Notes: generated by a model from the sequence alone, not told the origin. A stretch of 64,000 nt of DNA from Lysinibacillus agricola (GCF_016638705.1 NZ_CP067341.1:623501-687500); one strand, 5' to 3'. Counted from the stretch's first letter, positions 25,336 to 35,196 are shown. Program-made: numbers and translations.

Positions 25336-26970
25336 ATGATTTTTATGATGCAAACGCCGTTAGTATTAACAAGCTTTTTTAAACGAGCAGAAACCTATTT
25401 TGCTAGAAAGACTATAGTTTCACGGACAAGCCCACAGAAGATTCACCGTTTAACATATGGGGAGTGGGCGAAAAGGACACGTCGTTTAGCAGATGCGCTA
25501 ACAAAGCTGGGGATGAAGAGGGGAACAAAGATTGGATCCTTTGCCTGGAATCAGCATCGCCACTTAGAGGCCTATTTTGCGGTACCGTGTTCTGGTGCTA
25601 TTTTGCACATGGTGAATATTCGTTTATCAGAAGAGCATTTAATTTATATTATTAATCATGCAGAAGATGAAATTTTAATGATTGATGTTGATTTGCTACC
25701 AATCATTGAAAACATTGCGCCTGAGCTTAAGACAGTGAAGCATTATATTATTATGACAGATGAGGACACTTTACCGGAAACGACATTACCAAATGCATTA
25801 TCATATGAGGATTTATTAGCAGCAGCAGATGAAAATTATCAATTTCCGGAGGATTTAGAGGAAGAGGAGCCTGCTGGAATGTGCTATACAAGTGCTACAA
25901 CAGGAAATCCAAAGGGCGTTGTTTATTCACATCGAGGCCTAGTGTTACACAGTATGATGCTGAGTATGTCTGATTCAATGGGCATTTCAGAGCGTGATGT
26001 CGTGATGCCAATTGTACCGATGTTTCATGCAAATGCATGGGGCCTACCTTTTGCAAGTGTCAATGTGGGAGCAACACAGGTACTGCCTGGTCCACAATTT
26101 ACATCAGCAATCATATTGGATTTAGTGGAGCAGGAGAAGGTCACATTAACAGCTGGAGTGCCGACAATTTGGATTGGAGCATTGCAGGAACAGGAGAAGC
26201 GTGAACGAGATATAAGTTCGCTGCGCTCCATTTGTTGCGGCGGCTCTGCTTCACCTACTCGACTTATTCGTACATTTGAAGAGCAATATGGTATTCCATA
26301 TATAGTTGTCTATGGGATGACTGAAACAACACCGATAGTAGCATTATCAAATTATATGTCTTGGATGGATGAATGGCCAATTGAAAAGCGAATCGAATCG
26401 CGAGCTATGCAAGGAATGACGATGGCCGGTATTGAATCAAGTATTATTAATGACAATGGAGAAGTACCGTGGGATGGAGAGACAATGGGTGAGTTACGCT
26501 TACGAGGTCCGTGGATTTCACACGAGTACTATCGTGATGAACGCACAAATGATGCCTATCGAGACGGCTGGTTATATACAGGGGACATTGCAGTACGAAC
26601 AGAGGATGGCTTTATCAAAATAACAGATCGTACAAAGGATTTAATTAAATCTGGTGGGGAGTGGATATCCTCAGTGGATTTAGAAAACACGTTAATGACC
26701 CATGATGCTGTTTTGGAAGCAGCGGTTATCGCAATTCCGCATGTCAAGTGGCAAGAACGTCCGCTAGCTTGCGTTGTATTGAAGGAAGGAAAATCAGCAA
26801 CCGAAGGGGAACTTCTTGCATTTTTAGAAAGCCAATTTGCAAAATGGTGGGTACCAGATGATGTGGTATTTTTAGAGGAGATTCCAAAAACATCAGTTGG
26901 AAAATTCCTGAAAGCTAAGCTTCGAGATAATGTGGCAGAAATTTATCCGAAATTAAGTTCATTGGTATAG
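25336..26970 (+). CDS. long-chain fatty acid--CoA ligase (AMP-forming)
   Basis: A 544-residue adenylating enzyme of the FadD/AlkK group. The AMP-binding signature is YTSATTGNPKGVVYSHRG; MFHANAWGLPF, YGMTETTPIV, GWLYTGDIA and the DRTKDLIKSGGEWIS hinge follow in order, and the acyl-adenylation lysine lies near the C terminus (PKTSVGKFLK). It activates medium- or long-chain acids for beta-oxidation or lipid synthesis. The start is uncertain between ATG 25336 and ATG 25345. Monocistronic, with a terminator shared with trpB. Confidence 0.9.
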   Translation: MIFMMQTPLVLTSFFKRAETYFARKTIVSRTSPQKIHRLTYGEWAKRTRRLADALTKLGMKRGTKIGSFAWNQHRHLEAYFAVPCSGAILHMVNIRLSEEHLIYIINHAEDEILMIDVDLLPIIENIAPELKTVKHYIIMTDEDTLPETTLPNALSYEDLLAAADENYQFPEDLEEEEPAGMCYTSATTGNPKGVVYSHRGLVLHSMMLSMSDSMGISERDVVMPIVPMFHANAWGLPFASVNVGATQVLPGPQFTSAIILDLVEQEKVTLTAGVPTIWIGALQEQEKRERDISSLRSICCGGSASPTRLIRTFEEQYGIPYIVVYGMTETTPIVALSNYMSWMDEWPIEKRIESRAMQGMTMAGIESSIINDNGEVPWDGETMGELRLRGPWISHEYYRDERTNDAYRDGWLYTGDIAVRTEDGFIKITDRTKDLIKSGGEWISSVDLENTLMTHDAVLEAAVIAIPHVKWQERPLACVVLKEGKSATEGELLAFLESQFAKWWVPDDVVFLEEIPKTSVGKFLKAKLRDNVAEIYPKLSSLV

Positions 26971-26973
26971 TCA

Positions 26974-27007
26974 AAAGAGCGATTTCCACAAAGGGAAGTC
27001 GCTCTTT
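26974..27007. terminator. bidirectional terminator between acyl-CoA ligase and trpB
   Basis: AAAGAGCGATTTCC and GGAAGTCGCTCTTT form a 14-bp stem with one mismatch, with A- and T-rich flanks on both strands. Confidence 0.8.
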
Positions 27008-27014
27008 CATTTCG

Positions 27015-28178
27015 TCATCTATTTAACATTTGGAATACTTGTTCTACGTCTTTGTCTCCGCGGCCAGAGATATTAATAATAATGCTCTCTTCTGAAGATA
27101 ATGTTGGTGCAAGCTTTAGTGCATGAGCCACTGCGTGCGAGCTTTCAAGTGCAGGAATAATTCCTTCAACTTTTGACAGCACTTGGAATGCTTCAAGCAC
27201 CTCTTCATTTGTCACCGTTACATATTCTCCACGACCAATTGTTTTTAAATAGCTATGTTCTGGACCAGCTCCAGGATAATCTAGTCCAGCGGCAATCGAA
27301 TAGGTTGGTAGTGGATTGCCCTCTGCATCTTGCAGTACTAAGCATTTGAAGCCGTGTAATTCACCTGGTGTTCCTTCATTTAATGTTGCTGCCTTATCGG
27401 GTTCAATACCGATGAGGCGAACGCTTTCATCTGCAATATACTCTGCAAACGCACCGATCGCATTACTACCGCCACCGACACAAGCAAGTACTGCTGCTGG
27501 TAGCTTGCCTTCTTTTTCTAAAATTTGTTCGCGACTTTCACGGCTAATGACTGATTGGAAATGCTTCACCATTGAAGGGAATGGGTGAGGTCCAACAGCA
27601 GAACCTAGTAAGTAGAAAGTTGTTTCATAGTTTTCTACTAAATCAGCAAATGCTTCATCCACTGCATCCTTGAGTCGTCCTTGCCCTTTATCAACAGCTA
27701 CTACCTTCGCACCAAGAAGCTCCATACGGAACACGTTTAATGCTTGACGTTTTGTATCCTCTAAACCCATATAAACTGTGCAATCCATTCCGAACATTGC
27801 ACAAGCAGTTGCTGTTGCTACACCATGCTGACCAGCACCTGTTTCGGCAATAACACGATTAGCACCCATGCGTTTTGCCAATAAAATTTGCCCAAGAACG
27901 TTATTGATTTTATGTGAGCCTGTATGGTTAAGGTCCTCACGTTTTAAATAAATTTTTGCGCCACCTAATTGCTTTGTTAGATTTTCAGCAAAATAAAGTG
28001 GAGATTTGCGCCCAACATATTCACGGAAATAATAATCTAGCTCTTTATTAAAGTCTTCATCGTCTTTATATTTTTGGAAGTTTTCATCTAAAGTAGTTAA
28101 TACATTTTGAAGCTCATCAGGAACAAAGCTACCGCCAAATTCACCAAAATATCCTTTTTTCTCTGCTACTGTACTCAT
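27015..28178 (-). CDS. trpB: tryptophan synthase beta chain
   Basis: A 387-residue PLP enzyme that joins indole and serine to make tryptophan. Lys90 ([11 protein letters not shown]) forms the Schiff base, Glu112 (AETGAGQHG) is the catalytic acid/base, and [10 protein letters not shown] binds the phosphate. Length and identity are typical of TrpB1. It is not beside trpA or other trp genes here, which is unusual. Upstream is a T-box with a TGG specifier, so transcription should rise when uncharged tRNA-Trp accumulates. Confidence 0.95.
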   Translation of the reverse strand: MSTVAEKKGYFGEFGGSFVPDELQNVLTTLDENFQKYKDDEDFNKELDYYFREYVGRKSPLYFAENLTKQLGGAKIYLKREDLNHTGSHKINNVLGQILLAKRMGANRVIAETGAGQHGVATATACAMFGMDCTVYMGLEDTKRQALNVFRMELLGAKVVAVDKGQGRLKDAVDEAFADLVENYETTFYLLGSAVGPHPFPSMVKHFQSVISRESREQILEKEGKLPAAVLACVGGGSNAIGAFAEYIADESVRLIGIEPDKAATLNEGTPGELHGFKCLVLQDAEGNPLPTYSIAAGLDYPGAGPEHSYLKTIGRGEYVTVTNEEVLEAFQVLSKVEGIIPALESSHAVAHALKLAPTLSSEESIIINISGRGDKDVEQVFQMLNR

Positions 28179-28206
28179 CTTTTCTCGACTCCTCTATCTA
28201 ATTTTT

Positions 28207-28437
28207 CCATAAAAAAAGTCACTTCAATCCTTCTGTAAAAAGGACGAGTAACCGTGGTGCCACCTTCATTCGCAAAAATTGCGCGCTCTCGTACTCCGGT
28301 AACGGGGAGTGAATTCGGCCTCACATTTGATGAGGCTGCTCCAAAGTCCATTCACAAGTATATACTACTGATTTGCACCAACCATCAGCTCTCTTTAAGT
28401 ACTACCACTTGCTACTATTCTTTTTCCTAGCATTTAT
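28207..28437 (-). promoter_or_regulatory. T-box riboswitch, tryptophan specifier
   Basis: The reverse-strand leader of trpB contains the T-box sequence GGTGGCACCACGG (the antiterminator bulge that pairs with the tRNA acceptor end). Upstream, the stem I specifier context GAA-TGG-ACTTTGGAG gives UGG, the Trp codon, and AGAGAGCTGATGGTTGGTG is a typical stem I segment. A terminator hairpin (GTCCTT...AAGGAT) ending in TTTTTTT lies about 40 nt before the gene. Confidence 0.9.
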
Positions 28438-28526
28438 TGAAATGAATTGTAAAGTATTTTCAGAATAGTGTCAAGGTGTGATTGTCCAAAAAAATAAAAG
28501 AAGACGAATCAATTAAGACCCGTCTG

Positions 28527-29009
28527 CTAAATTAAATCTTTGAAGTTTAAGCGTTTATTCAGTGTATACATAATCGGCGCACCGACTGCTAAGACAACAA
28601 ATTCACCTGCAGCAACAGTTAACCATGTCCAGAAGAATGGTAATTCTAAAGCTAAGTTCAATTCAAAGGCAATAATGAACATTGTGCATGTAAATAACAA
28701 TGTATTAATGACTAAACGTGCCCAAATATTTTTGACAAATTTACAGATTAGAATGAACAACCCAAGCGTAATCATCGAATGCCCAACACCGAAAACTAAA
28801 TCGTACATGCCGAGTGGTGAAAATATATTGGAGATAAATACACCAATAATGATCCCAACGGCAAAGCGTGGATTAAACGCAACTAGATGATTAAACATTT
28901 CTGATATACGGAACTGCACCTCTGTAAAGCCAAATGATCCGACCAGTAATGTAACAGCAATGTAGAGTGCTGCAATAATGCCACTCGTTGCTAAAAATTT
29001 TATTTTCAT
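28527..29009 (-). CDS. queT: QueT, queuosine-precursor ECF transporter S component
   Basis: A 160-residue membrane protein with about five helices and the QueT pattern (TEVQFRISEMFNHLVAFNPR, SPLGMYDLVFGVGHSM). It is the substrate-binding subunit for preQ1/preQ0 uptake with a shared ECF energising module not seen here. The leader is a preQ1-I riboswitch, which strongly supports the assignment. Confidence 0.92.
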   Translation of the reverse strand: MKIKFLATSGIIAALYIAVTLLVGSFGFTEVQFRISEMFNHLVAFNPRFAVGIIIGVFISNIFSPLGMYDLVFGVGHSMITLGLFILICKFVKNIWARLVINTLLFTCTMFIIAFELNLALELPFFWTWLTVAAGEFVVLAVGAPIMYTLNKRLNFKDLI

Positions 29010-29016
29010 ATTTATT

Positions 29017-29057
29017 TCTCCTTAGTTTTTTTACGTGGGATGGTTACGAACCACGTG
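29017..29057 (-). promoter_or_regulatory. preQ1-I riboswitch controlling queT
   Basis: Reverse strand: CGTGG (P1), a TTCGTAACCATC loop, CCACG, then an A-rich tail ending AAACTAAGGAG. The A-rich tail and CTAAGG pair with the loop to form the H-type pseudoknot. Because AAGGAG is also the ribosome site of queT, it should switch translation. Confidence 0.85.
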
Positions 29058-29294
29058 AAGCAAATGCAATCATATCAATGTTCATGCTTATTTGTAAATA
29101 GTCATGAGTAAAAAATGTGTAAAAATGATAATGGTAATATTTGAGCTTACTCTCAATACTTTAAATTAGATATATGGATGATGTCCCAATTCAATATTTA
29201 TAAGAAGAGGAGCTTGTACTACTTACTATGAATGTTTTTGAATCACGTCAAAAAGAACTGTTCTAAGCAGTTCTTTTAACAAGTGAATATTTCA

Positions 29295-29687
29295 TTATTT
29301 TTTTAAAACACTAAATGCTTGAGCAAATTTTTGGGCAAAGGTTAATGGAGGCTCTATTGATTGAAAATGGACGTACAAAATAGTTGGGTCCGAATATATC
29401 CAATGATTATGAACTGCACTTATAATTAAATTATTTTCTGCAAGTACTTTAACAAATGGCTGTAATTCCTCTTGGAGTACTACAACTTCACCTAAGTTAA
29501 GTGCATTTCCATATATATCAAGCGATTCGAATGTTATCCCAGCATGAAGTGCACTACGGCTTGGGCGACCTTGAATCTTCACATGGAGATTTCGACTAAG
29601 TTTTACTGAGCATACGCCATGTTCCACAGAAGCTTTTCCGTTGGCAATCTGTGCAAATTTCGTACACATATCTTGAAAGCTTTGCAT
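29295..29687 (-). CDS. DUF1259 (LppY/LpqO-like) protein
   Basis: A 130-residue protein made of one DUF1259 domain: HVKIQGRPSRSALHAGITFE, NALNLGEVVVLQEELQPFVK, and the invariant AVHNHWIYSDPTILYVHFQS. The HNH-W and YxHF histidines could bind a metal. In mycobacteria and bacilli the domain is found in lipoproteins, but no signal sequence is visible here. Start chosen at ATG 29687, with AGAGGTG 8 nt upstream. Function unknown. Confidence 0.75.
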   Translation of the reverse strand: MQSFQDMCTKFAQIANGKASVEHGVCSVKLSRNLHVKIQGRPSRSALHAGITFESLDIYGNALNLGEVVVLQEELQPFVKVLAENNLIISAVHNHWIYSDPTILYVHFQSIEPPLTFAQKFAQAFSVLKK

Positions 29688-29791
29688 TATAGACACCTCT
29701 ACTTTTTTATATTTATAATGAGGATGTCTTGGCGCGAAAAGTAGTACGTAAACATATCACTATCCTGATATAACGGGTTTCTGATTTGAAA

Positions 29792-30040
29792 TTACTCCTC
29801 TAAAATATTTTTAATTTCTTCTATTTCCAAAATTAAAACTTCTACTTGTTGCTTGAATTCATCTGTATATTCTAATTCCTCATCCAATTCTTTTGTATAC
29901 TCTAAGGCATTTAAGGCAAAATCCAAAGCAAATGCAAATAGACTATCACATAGATTAGAAATGATTGAGTCAATATTTCCTGTATTTGCATTTTTGTTTT
30001 TTTGTGAATAAGACGGCTGATTTAAATCATCATTATTCAT
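29792..30040 (-). CDS. hypothetical acidic helical protein
   Basis: An 82-residue protein with a polar N terminus (MNNDDLNQPSYSQKN) and a long acidic amphipathic C-terminal helix (ELDEELEYTDEFKQQVEVLI). AAGGAGG precedes ATG 30040. Not recognised; it could be a small cytoplasmic or spore-associated protein. Confidence 0.55.
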   Translation of the reverse strand: MNNDDLNQPSYSQKNKNANTGNIDSIISNLCDSLFAFALDFALNALEYTKELDEELEYTDEFKQQVEVLILEIEEIKNILEE

Positions 30041-30114
30041 TGTATTCCTCCTTTTTGGGAACAGCACTAACCTCATTTGCATCATATGCATTACATGTAA
30101 AAAGGGGGACTAAA

Positions 30115-30201
30115 ATGAACATTTTCTATAGAAAAGTTAAATCACATCTAACCACGTGTGGCTTTTTAATATACCTATATTCCTTACGTAGAAGAACTTA
30201 A
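30115..30201 (+). CDS. possible 28-residue basic peptide
   Basis: A very strong AAAAAGGGGG site precedes ATG 30115, which opens 28 codons (MNIFYRKVKSHLTTCGFLIY, ending SLRRRT). Basic and partly hydrophobic. It lies in the gap before the ABC exporter operon. Only the ribosome site supports it. Confidence 0.35.
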   Translation: MNIFYRKVKSHLTTCGFLIYLYSLRRRT

Positions 30202-30246
30202 AACAAGCGTTCCAGAACAAATATAAGAAAATAAGCACGGCTCTTA

Positions 30247-30310
30247 TTGACAAATTAATTAATCAATAATATTGTTTTATTAATTAATTAATTGATTAAT
30301 TAATTAATAA
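30247..30310 (+). promoter_or_regulatory. promoter and 34-nt palindromic operator of the ABC exporter operon
   Basis: TTGACA, a 17-nt spacer and TATTGT form the promoter. Directly downstream (30277-30310) is a 34-nt palindrome made of repeated TTAAT blocks, perfect except for its TG centre. It is a likely operator for the TetR repressor encoded at the end of the same operon. Confidence 0.65.
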
Positions 30311-30332
30311 GTGAAATGTTTGGAGGTCTAAC

Positions 30333-31025
30333 ATGTTAAGAGTAGAAAATTTGGTTAAAAGTTATCAAAATGGTCGTGAATTGCTTTATGCATTAGATTC
30401 AGTTTCATTGTCAATTGATGATGGGGAATTCGTTGTCATTTTAGGCCCTTCTGGATCCGGTAAATCTACGCTTCTTAATGTAATTTCAGGTCTAGAGCAG
30501 CCAGATTCAGGGAGTGTTATTTATGATGACTATGAGATTTGTGGGTTAAATCAGAAAGAACTGACGTTGTTTAGACGTGATAAAACAGCTTTTATCTTTC
30601 AAGCATATTATTTACTCCCATTTTTAAATGTAGAATCTAACATTAAAATGGGTGCTGATTTAAAAGGGAACAAAAATATTACTGAAATAATTGATGGTTT
30701 AGGACTTCGGGGATTAGAAAAACGTCTTCCTTATGAACTTTCAGGGGGACAACAACAACGAGTGTCTATTGCACGTGCATTAGCGAAAAAACCGGATTTT
30801 TTGTTTTGTGATGAACCTACTGGGGCATTAGATGAAGAAACGAGCAAACAAATTTTAACCTATTTGAAGCAGCTTCAAAAACAATTGAAATTTACAATTA
30901 TTATGGTAACTCACAATGTTAGCATTGCTCAAATCGCAACGAAAGTGATTAAAATGACTAGCGGAAGAATCATAGAAGTAACTAGCAATGCTGATCCAAG
31001 AGATGTTAGTGAAATTACATGGTGA
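30333..31025 (+). CDS. ABC exporter ATP-binding subunit (MacB/LolD type)
   Basis: A 230-residue ATPase with Walker A at residues 38-46 (GPSGSGKST), signature [15 protein letters not shown], Walker [13 protein letters not shown] and the switch histidine in VTHN. The GALD motif after Walker B and the [16 protein letters not shown]-loop fit the MacB/LolD/YknY branch, which pairs with FtsX-type permeases in peptide or lipoprotein efflux. It is followed within 18 nt by the permease. Confidence 0.9.
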   Translation: MLRVENLVKSYQNGRELLYALDSVSLSIDDGEFVVILGPSGSGKSTLLNVISGLEQPDSGSVIYDDYEICGLNQKELTLFRRDKTAFIFQAYYLLPFLNVESNIKMGADLKGNKNITEIIDGLGLRGLEKRLPYELSGGQQQRVSIARALAKKPDFLFCDEPTGALDEETSKQILTYLKQLQKQLKFTIIMVTHNVSIAQIATKVIKMTSGRIIEVTSNADPRDVSEITW

Positions 31026-31042
31026 GAAAGGGAGTACATTTG

Positions 31043-33244
31043 ATGAGAGTAAAAAAACAGTTTCCACTCGTAATGGTTGTTGCCTGTGCAGTATTTATTT
31101 GTACGTTACTGGTTTTCTATCTTCAAAACATAGACTCCATAAAGAAAGTGCAAGAACATCAACATCAGCAGGACTTTACACTTATTCTACAAGGAGGGGA
31201 AATAACGGGCCTTTCAAATAAGTATTCATTTACGTATGAACCTGTAACATATAAAGTCATTTATGATGAAAAAAATGTATATCGTATTATGCCAAATACG
31301 CGCAACATTGATATTCCAATATACTTGGAAGGCGTTGCTCCAAAAAGAACAACTGAAATTGCAATAGATAAAAATTATTCACTGGAGAATAATATAGCAC
31401 TTGGAGATACAGTTACTATTAGTAATACAACATATTCAATTAGTGGAGTTTTTACTTTACCTGACGCAATTTCACCACAGGTAGCTACTAATGGAGTTGG
31501 CTACAAACCTACTACTCAAGCATTAATACTATGTAGTGAAGAAGTTTACTCAAATTGGGAGGAACAGGAAAAAACGAGTTATTCGGGCCGTTTTTTTGAA
31601 AGTGTATCTGAGGAACAGAAACAACTCCTTCTAGAAAAAATGCTTATGGATTCAATTATAAAGTCCGTGGTGAAGAAAGAAGATAATCCACAAATACTTT
31701 CTACATTAATCGCAAAAGAAAAAATGTTTAAAATCTGTCTTATTAGCGCCTTAAGTTTCTTCGGTTTAACTGTAATGGTTTTGCTTGTTACTATCATTAT
31801 CCAAAATATAAATGAAGCAAAATCAAATATGGGTGTTTTAAAAGCGCTAGGCTACTCTAAGCTACAAATTGCTAAAAGATATTTCCTAATTGGACCTTTC
31901 TTGTTTATAGGCGCAGTTGTAGGATATGTAGTTTCCTATGCAGTTAGTCCTCTGTTCATTAATAGAATTAATGCTACATTTCTCGTGCCAAATGTTTCAC
32001 TAAATTTTGATCTTGTACAGTTCATACCGTTTACAACAATCCCCGCGCTGTTTTTCTCTGTAATGGCTTTTGGGATTGCCGTATTTACCTTGCGTAAACC
32101 GCCATTAGAAATGATTCATAATGCAGAATCAGTAAAATTAAATTTTCTTGTTAAGCGAATTAGGAAAAACAGATCAACTAACCCTTTCAAAAAAGCGGTC
32201 TTTAAAGCAATCGTATTAAATAATATTCTGTTAGTCTTTTTAGCGTTGCTGACAGGATTCATGGCTAGCGCTAATTTACAGATTGCTTTTTCTTTGCAGG
32301 CAATGTCTGATAAGGTATCCTCTTTAACACTTAAAGGTTCCGAATATAAAAGTAATGTTCGATTTATTGAGACGAAGGAAATGAAACTTTTAGACTCTGA
32401 AACACCTTATTTTTCAGAAGACTGTAAAATAGAATTTCCGAATGGTGATGTATTAAATAACGGCCAATTTATGGCATTGTCTAGTAGTCATTCTCTTTTT
32501 AAACTTTATAGTATTCAGAAGCAGGAGACTATAGATATTTCAAAGCAGGAAGGCATTGTCGTGAATGATTGGATGCGCAAGAAATATGATTTGTCGATTG
32601 GTGACGCTGCGAAAATACATATAAATAATGTTACGTATCAGTTACCTATAACAGCTTTTGAGCAAGCAGTGTATGGGGAAGTAGTTTACAGTAATATGGA
32701 TGTTGCAATCAATGCTGGCCTTTTAGAAAAAGAAGAATATAATGGTGTTTTTACTAAAGACAATGTCGAGTTTGACAGCAAGCAGCATATGTTTGTTTCA
32801 AAGCTCGAAGACGTATTATATTCAAGCTCTCAGCAAAAAGGAACGTATTTTGCACTATCCTTTTTATTTATCACAATTGGCTTAGCTTTAAGTATTTTAA
32901 CGATTAGTATTGTAGTGAAAATCATTATTTCATCTAATCGTAAGTACTTATCGATGATGAAAGCATTTGGATATACAAATGCAGAATGTAATCGCATTGT
33001 GTTGTCAGGCTTTCGAATAATTGCATACATTGGATTTATAATTGGAACGCTCTATGCCATTGTATTAACTAAGTTTTTATTTGATTTATTGGCTAAAGCA
33101 TCTACAGTAGCAATACCAATGACACCTGATAGCAAGGGAATAGCACTTTCTCTCGTGATCTTTGCTGTTTCATACGAGGTCATTATGTTACTCTATAAAA
33201 AAAGCATGAATGCAGTATCATTACAGGAGGTTATGATGAAATGA
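31043..33244 (+). CDS. FtsX/MacB-type ABC permease
   Basis: A 733-residue permease with a membrane helix at residues 8-28, an extracellular domain of about 200 residues, FtsX helices near 230-360 (LSFFGLTVMVLLVTIIIQNI; NMGVLKALGYSKLQIAKRYF) and a second FtsX block after a second extracellular domain near residues 600-730 (LSMMKAFGYTNAECNRIVLS). The duplicated layout matches lantibiotic or cationic peptide exporters such as the YknZ and BceB relatives. Start is ATG 31043, with AAAGGGAG upstream. It overlaps the TetR gene by ATGA. Confidence 0.85.
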   Translation: MRVKKQFPLVMVVACAVFICTLLVFYLQNIDSIKKVQEHQHQQDFTLILQGGEITGLSNKYSFTYEPVTYKVIYDEKNVYRIMPNTRNIDIPIYLEGVAPKRTTEIAIDKNYSLENNIALGDTVTISNTTYSISGVFTLPDAISPQVATNGVGYKPTTQALILCSEEVYSNWEEQEKTSYSGRFFESVSEEQKQLLLEKMLMDSIIKSVVKKEDNPQILSTLIAKEKMFKICLISALSFFGLTVMVLLVTIIIQNINEAKSNMGVLKALGYSKLQIAKRYFLIGPFLFIGAVVGYVVSYAVSPLFINRINATFLVPNVSLNFDLVQFIPFTTIPALFFSVMAFGIAVFTLRKPPLEMIHNAESVKLNFLVKRIRKNRSTNPFKKAVFKAIVLNNILLVFLALLTGFMASANLQIAFSLQAMSDKVSSLTLKGSEYKSNVRFIETKEMKLLDSETPYFSEDCKIEFPNGDVLNNGQFMALSSSHSLFKLYSIQKQETIDISKQEGIVVNDWMRKKYDLSIGDAAKIHINNVTYQLPITAFEQAVYGEVVYSNMDVAINAGLLEKEEYNGVFTKDNVEFDSKQHMFVSKLEDVLYSSSQQKGTYFALSFLFITIGLALSILTISIVVKIIISSNRKYLSMMKAFGYTNAECNRIVLSGFRIIAYIGFIIGTLYAIVLTKFLFDLLAKASTVAIPMTPDSKGIALSLVIFAVSYEVIMLLYKKSMNAVSLQEVMMK

Positions 33245-33819
33245 ATAAACGCCGCGAACAGAAGGAAGTTAGACGAGAGCAAATTCTAAACGCGGGCTTA
33301 GATTTGTTTATTAGAAATGGTTATCAAGGGACTACAACTAAAGAGATTGGTGACGCAGTTGGAATTAGCCAAGGATTACTGTTTCATTATTTCGGCTCTA
33401 AGGAAGAGGTATACCTTGAACTTTTAAATCGAGCTAAAGCTAGTATGTCTGTAATTGGGATTTCAGAAGGGGAATTTGCACAACCGTTAGAGTATATAAA
33501 TGTGATCGTTACTTCGATACTGGATTCCTTTAAAACTCATCCATTATCGCCAAAACTATTAATGTTAGTTGCTCAAACGCAAATAGCAAGTAACTTACCA
33601 GATACGATCCAACAAGTTGCAAAGGACCTTGCTGCATCTGAGGGATTTGAAAGTCTAGTAAAAGAGGGGCAAGTTAAGGGAGTAATACGAGAGGGTGATT
33701 CTAAAGCACTCGCGGGTTGTTTTTATTCAGCAATTCAAGGTGTTGCTCAAACGTATGTATGCTTCCCAGATATCCCGTTACCTCAAAGTAGTTGGTTAGT
33801 AGATATTTTGAAAAAGTAA
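33241..33819 (+). CDS. TetR/AcrR-family repressor
   Basis: A 192-residue regulator. The N-terminal HTH is complete (REQILNAGLDLFIRNGYQGT, TTKEIGDAVGISQGLLFHYF, GSKEEVYLELL). The C-terminal ligand-binding domain is helical. As the last gene of the exporter operon it probably binds the palindrome at 30277-30310 and is released by the exported compound. Translation is coupled to the permease. Confidence 0.88.
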   Translation: MNKRREQKEVRREQILNAGLDLFIRNGYQGTTTKEIGDAVGISQGLLFHYFGSKEEVYLELLNRAKASMSVIGISEGEFAQPLEYINVIVTSILDSFKTHPLSPKLLMLVAQTQIASNLPDTIQQVAKDLAASEGFESLVKEGQVKGVIREGDSKALAGCFYSAIQGVAQTYVCFPDIPLPQSSWLVDILKK

Positions 33820-33849
33820 GAGCGAATTATATACTTGTTATGAAGGCAG

Positions 33850-33883
33850 CCTGACATTTCCAATGGAGAATGTCAGGTTTTTT
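33850..33883 (+). terminator. terminator of the ABC exporter/TetR operon
   Basis: CCTGACATT and AATGTCAGG form a 9-bp stem followed by TTTTTT. Confidence 0.85.
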
Positions 33884-34173
33884 AATTTTTACATATATTA
33901 CATATAATTAGATGTCAGAAAAATAACTTCGTGAAATTGTCAAAATTTTTTTTGTTATGTTAGAAAAAGAAATCAATTTGTAAGAACAGCGCAGTTTAGC
34001 GGTTTAAAGCGACAAATTGAATGAAAAACTAAAATATTTTGTCAATTGTAAAAGTCAGAACATTCATAATGTTGTTGACGAACCTCGATAATAACGATAA
34101 TATAGCGATACGTTCACACTTTGTTTGGATGAAGTGTGATAAATATCAGAGATAATAGTCGGGGGGATTATTT
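33884..34173 (+). promoter_or_regulatory. 290-bp leader of the TrpX-like lipoprotein gene
   Basis: No gene is seen. A CACACTT-TGTTTGGATG-AAGTGTG hairpin (about 34113-34139) lies shortly before the GGGGGG ribosome site. There is no T-box sequence, unlike the TrpXYZ leaders known from streptococci. Confidence 0.4.
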
Positions 34174-35196
34174 GTGAAGAGCAATTTAAAAAAGCTTTCG
34201 TTCCTGTTATTTGGGTTAGTTTTAATGCTTGCTGCTTGTGGTAGCGGTGGCTCTAGTTCATCTGATTCGAAAGGGAACGAAAAGAATAATGTAAGCGAGA
34301 GCGGCAATGAAGATGGCAAAACATATAAAATCGGGATTACTCAAATAGTTGAGCATCCATCTTTAAATGCTGCAACGGAAGGTTTCAAAAAAGCAATTGA
34401 AGAATCTGGCTTAAAAGTTGAATACGATCCACAAATAGCGCAAGGGGATAACAGTCTTAACACGACGATTGCAAACAATCTAGTAAGTGCGAACGTAGAT
34501 TTAATATTTGCAAACTCTACGCCGTCCGCACAAGCGGCAGCAACAGCAACTAGTGATATTCCAATTATCTTTACTTCTGTAACAGATGCTGTTGACGCAC
34601 AGTTAATTGAATCTATGGAGAAGCCAGGGAAAAATGTAACGGGTACGATCGATTTACATCCTGATACTATTTCGAACACAGTGTCATTCTTAAAGGAATT
34701 AGGTGCGAAAAAAGTAGGTATGGTGTACAACGCTGGTGAGCAAAACTCAGTAGCACAAGTAAAAGAAGTGAAAAAAGTTATGGGCGAGCAAGGCCTAACT
34801 GTGGTTGAGGCATCTGCTGCAACTTCTGCGGAGGTAAAACAAGCTGCTGAATCATTAATTGGTAAAGCAGATGCATTCTATATCATTACTGATAATACAG
34901 TAGTTTCTGCTCTAGAATCTGTGATTGATGTAGCGAATGCCAATAAATTACCACTTATTGTAGGGGAGCTTGACTCTGTGGCACGTGGTGGCTTAGCGGC
35001 ATATGGTTTTGAATATTTCGATATCGGTTATGAAGCTGGTCAAATGGCTGTAAAGATTCTAAAAGGTGAAGCAACACCTGCCGATACACCAGCGCAATAC
35101 CCACAAAACTTAAAACTATTAATAAATAAAAAAGTAGCAGATGATTTAGGAATCGACATTAAAGATTCTTGGGGTGCAGAGCTTTTAGAAAAGTAA
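34174..35196 (+). CDS. ABC transporter substrate-binding lipoprotein (TrpX-like)
   Basis: A 340-residue lipoprotein: signal helix, lipobox LAAC with Cys22, a Ser/Gly linker, then a periplasmic-binding fold of the ABC_sub_bind family (KIGITQIVEHPSLNAATEGF; DIPIIFTSVTDAVDAQL; GELDSVARGGLAAYGFEYFD). It starts with GTG behind GGGGGG. Relatives bind tryptophan or tyrosine (TrpX) or purine-like ligands. Its permease and ATPase lie about 790 bp downstream, beyond a family 1 repeat element. Confidence 0.85.
   Translation: MKSNLKKLSFLLFGLVLMLAACGSGGSSSSDSKGNEKNNVSESGNEDGKTYKIGITQIVEHPSLNAATEGFKKAIEESGLKVEYDPQIAQGDNSLNTTIANNLVSANVDLIFANSTPSAQAAATATSDIPIIFTSVTDAVDAQLIESMEKPGKNVTGTIDLHPDTISNTVSFLKELGAKKVGMVYNAGEQNSVAQVKEVKKVMGEQGLTVVEASAATSAEVKQAAESLIGKADAFYIITDNTVVSALESVIDVANANKLPLIVGELDSVARGGLAAYGFEYFDIGYEAGQMAVKILKGEATPADTPAQYPQNLKLLINKKVADDLGIDIKDSWGAELLEK

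Noticed and set aside
33884..34173. T-box or other known riboswitch before the TrpX-like gene
   Set aside because: No GGTGG...CCGCG-type T-box sequence or terminator pair was found, only a short hairpin.
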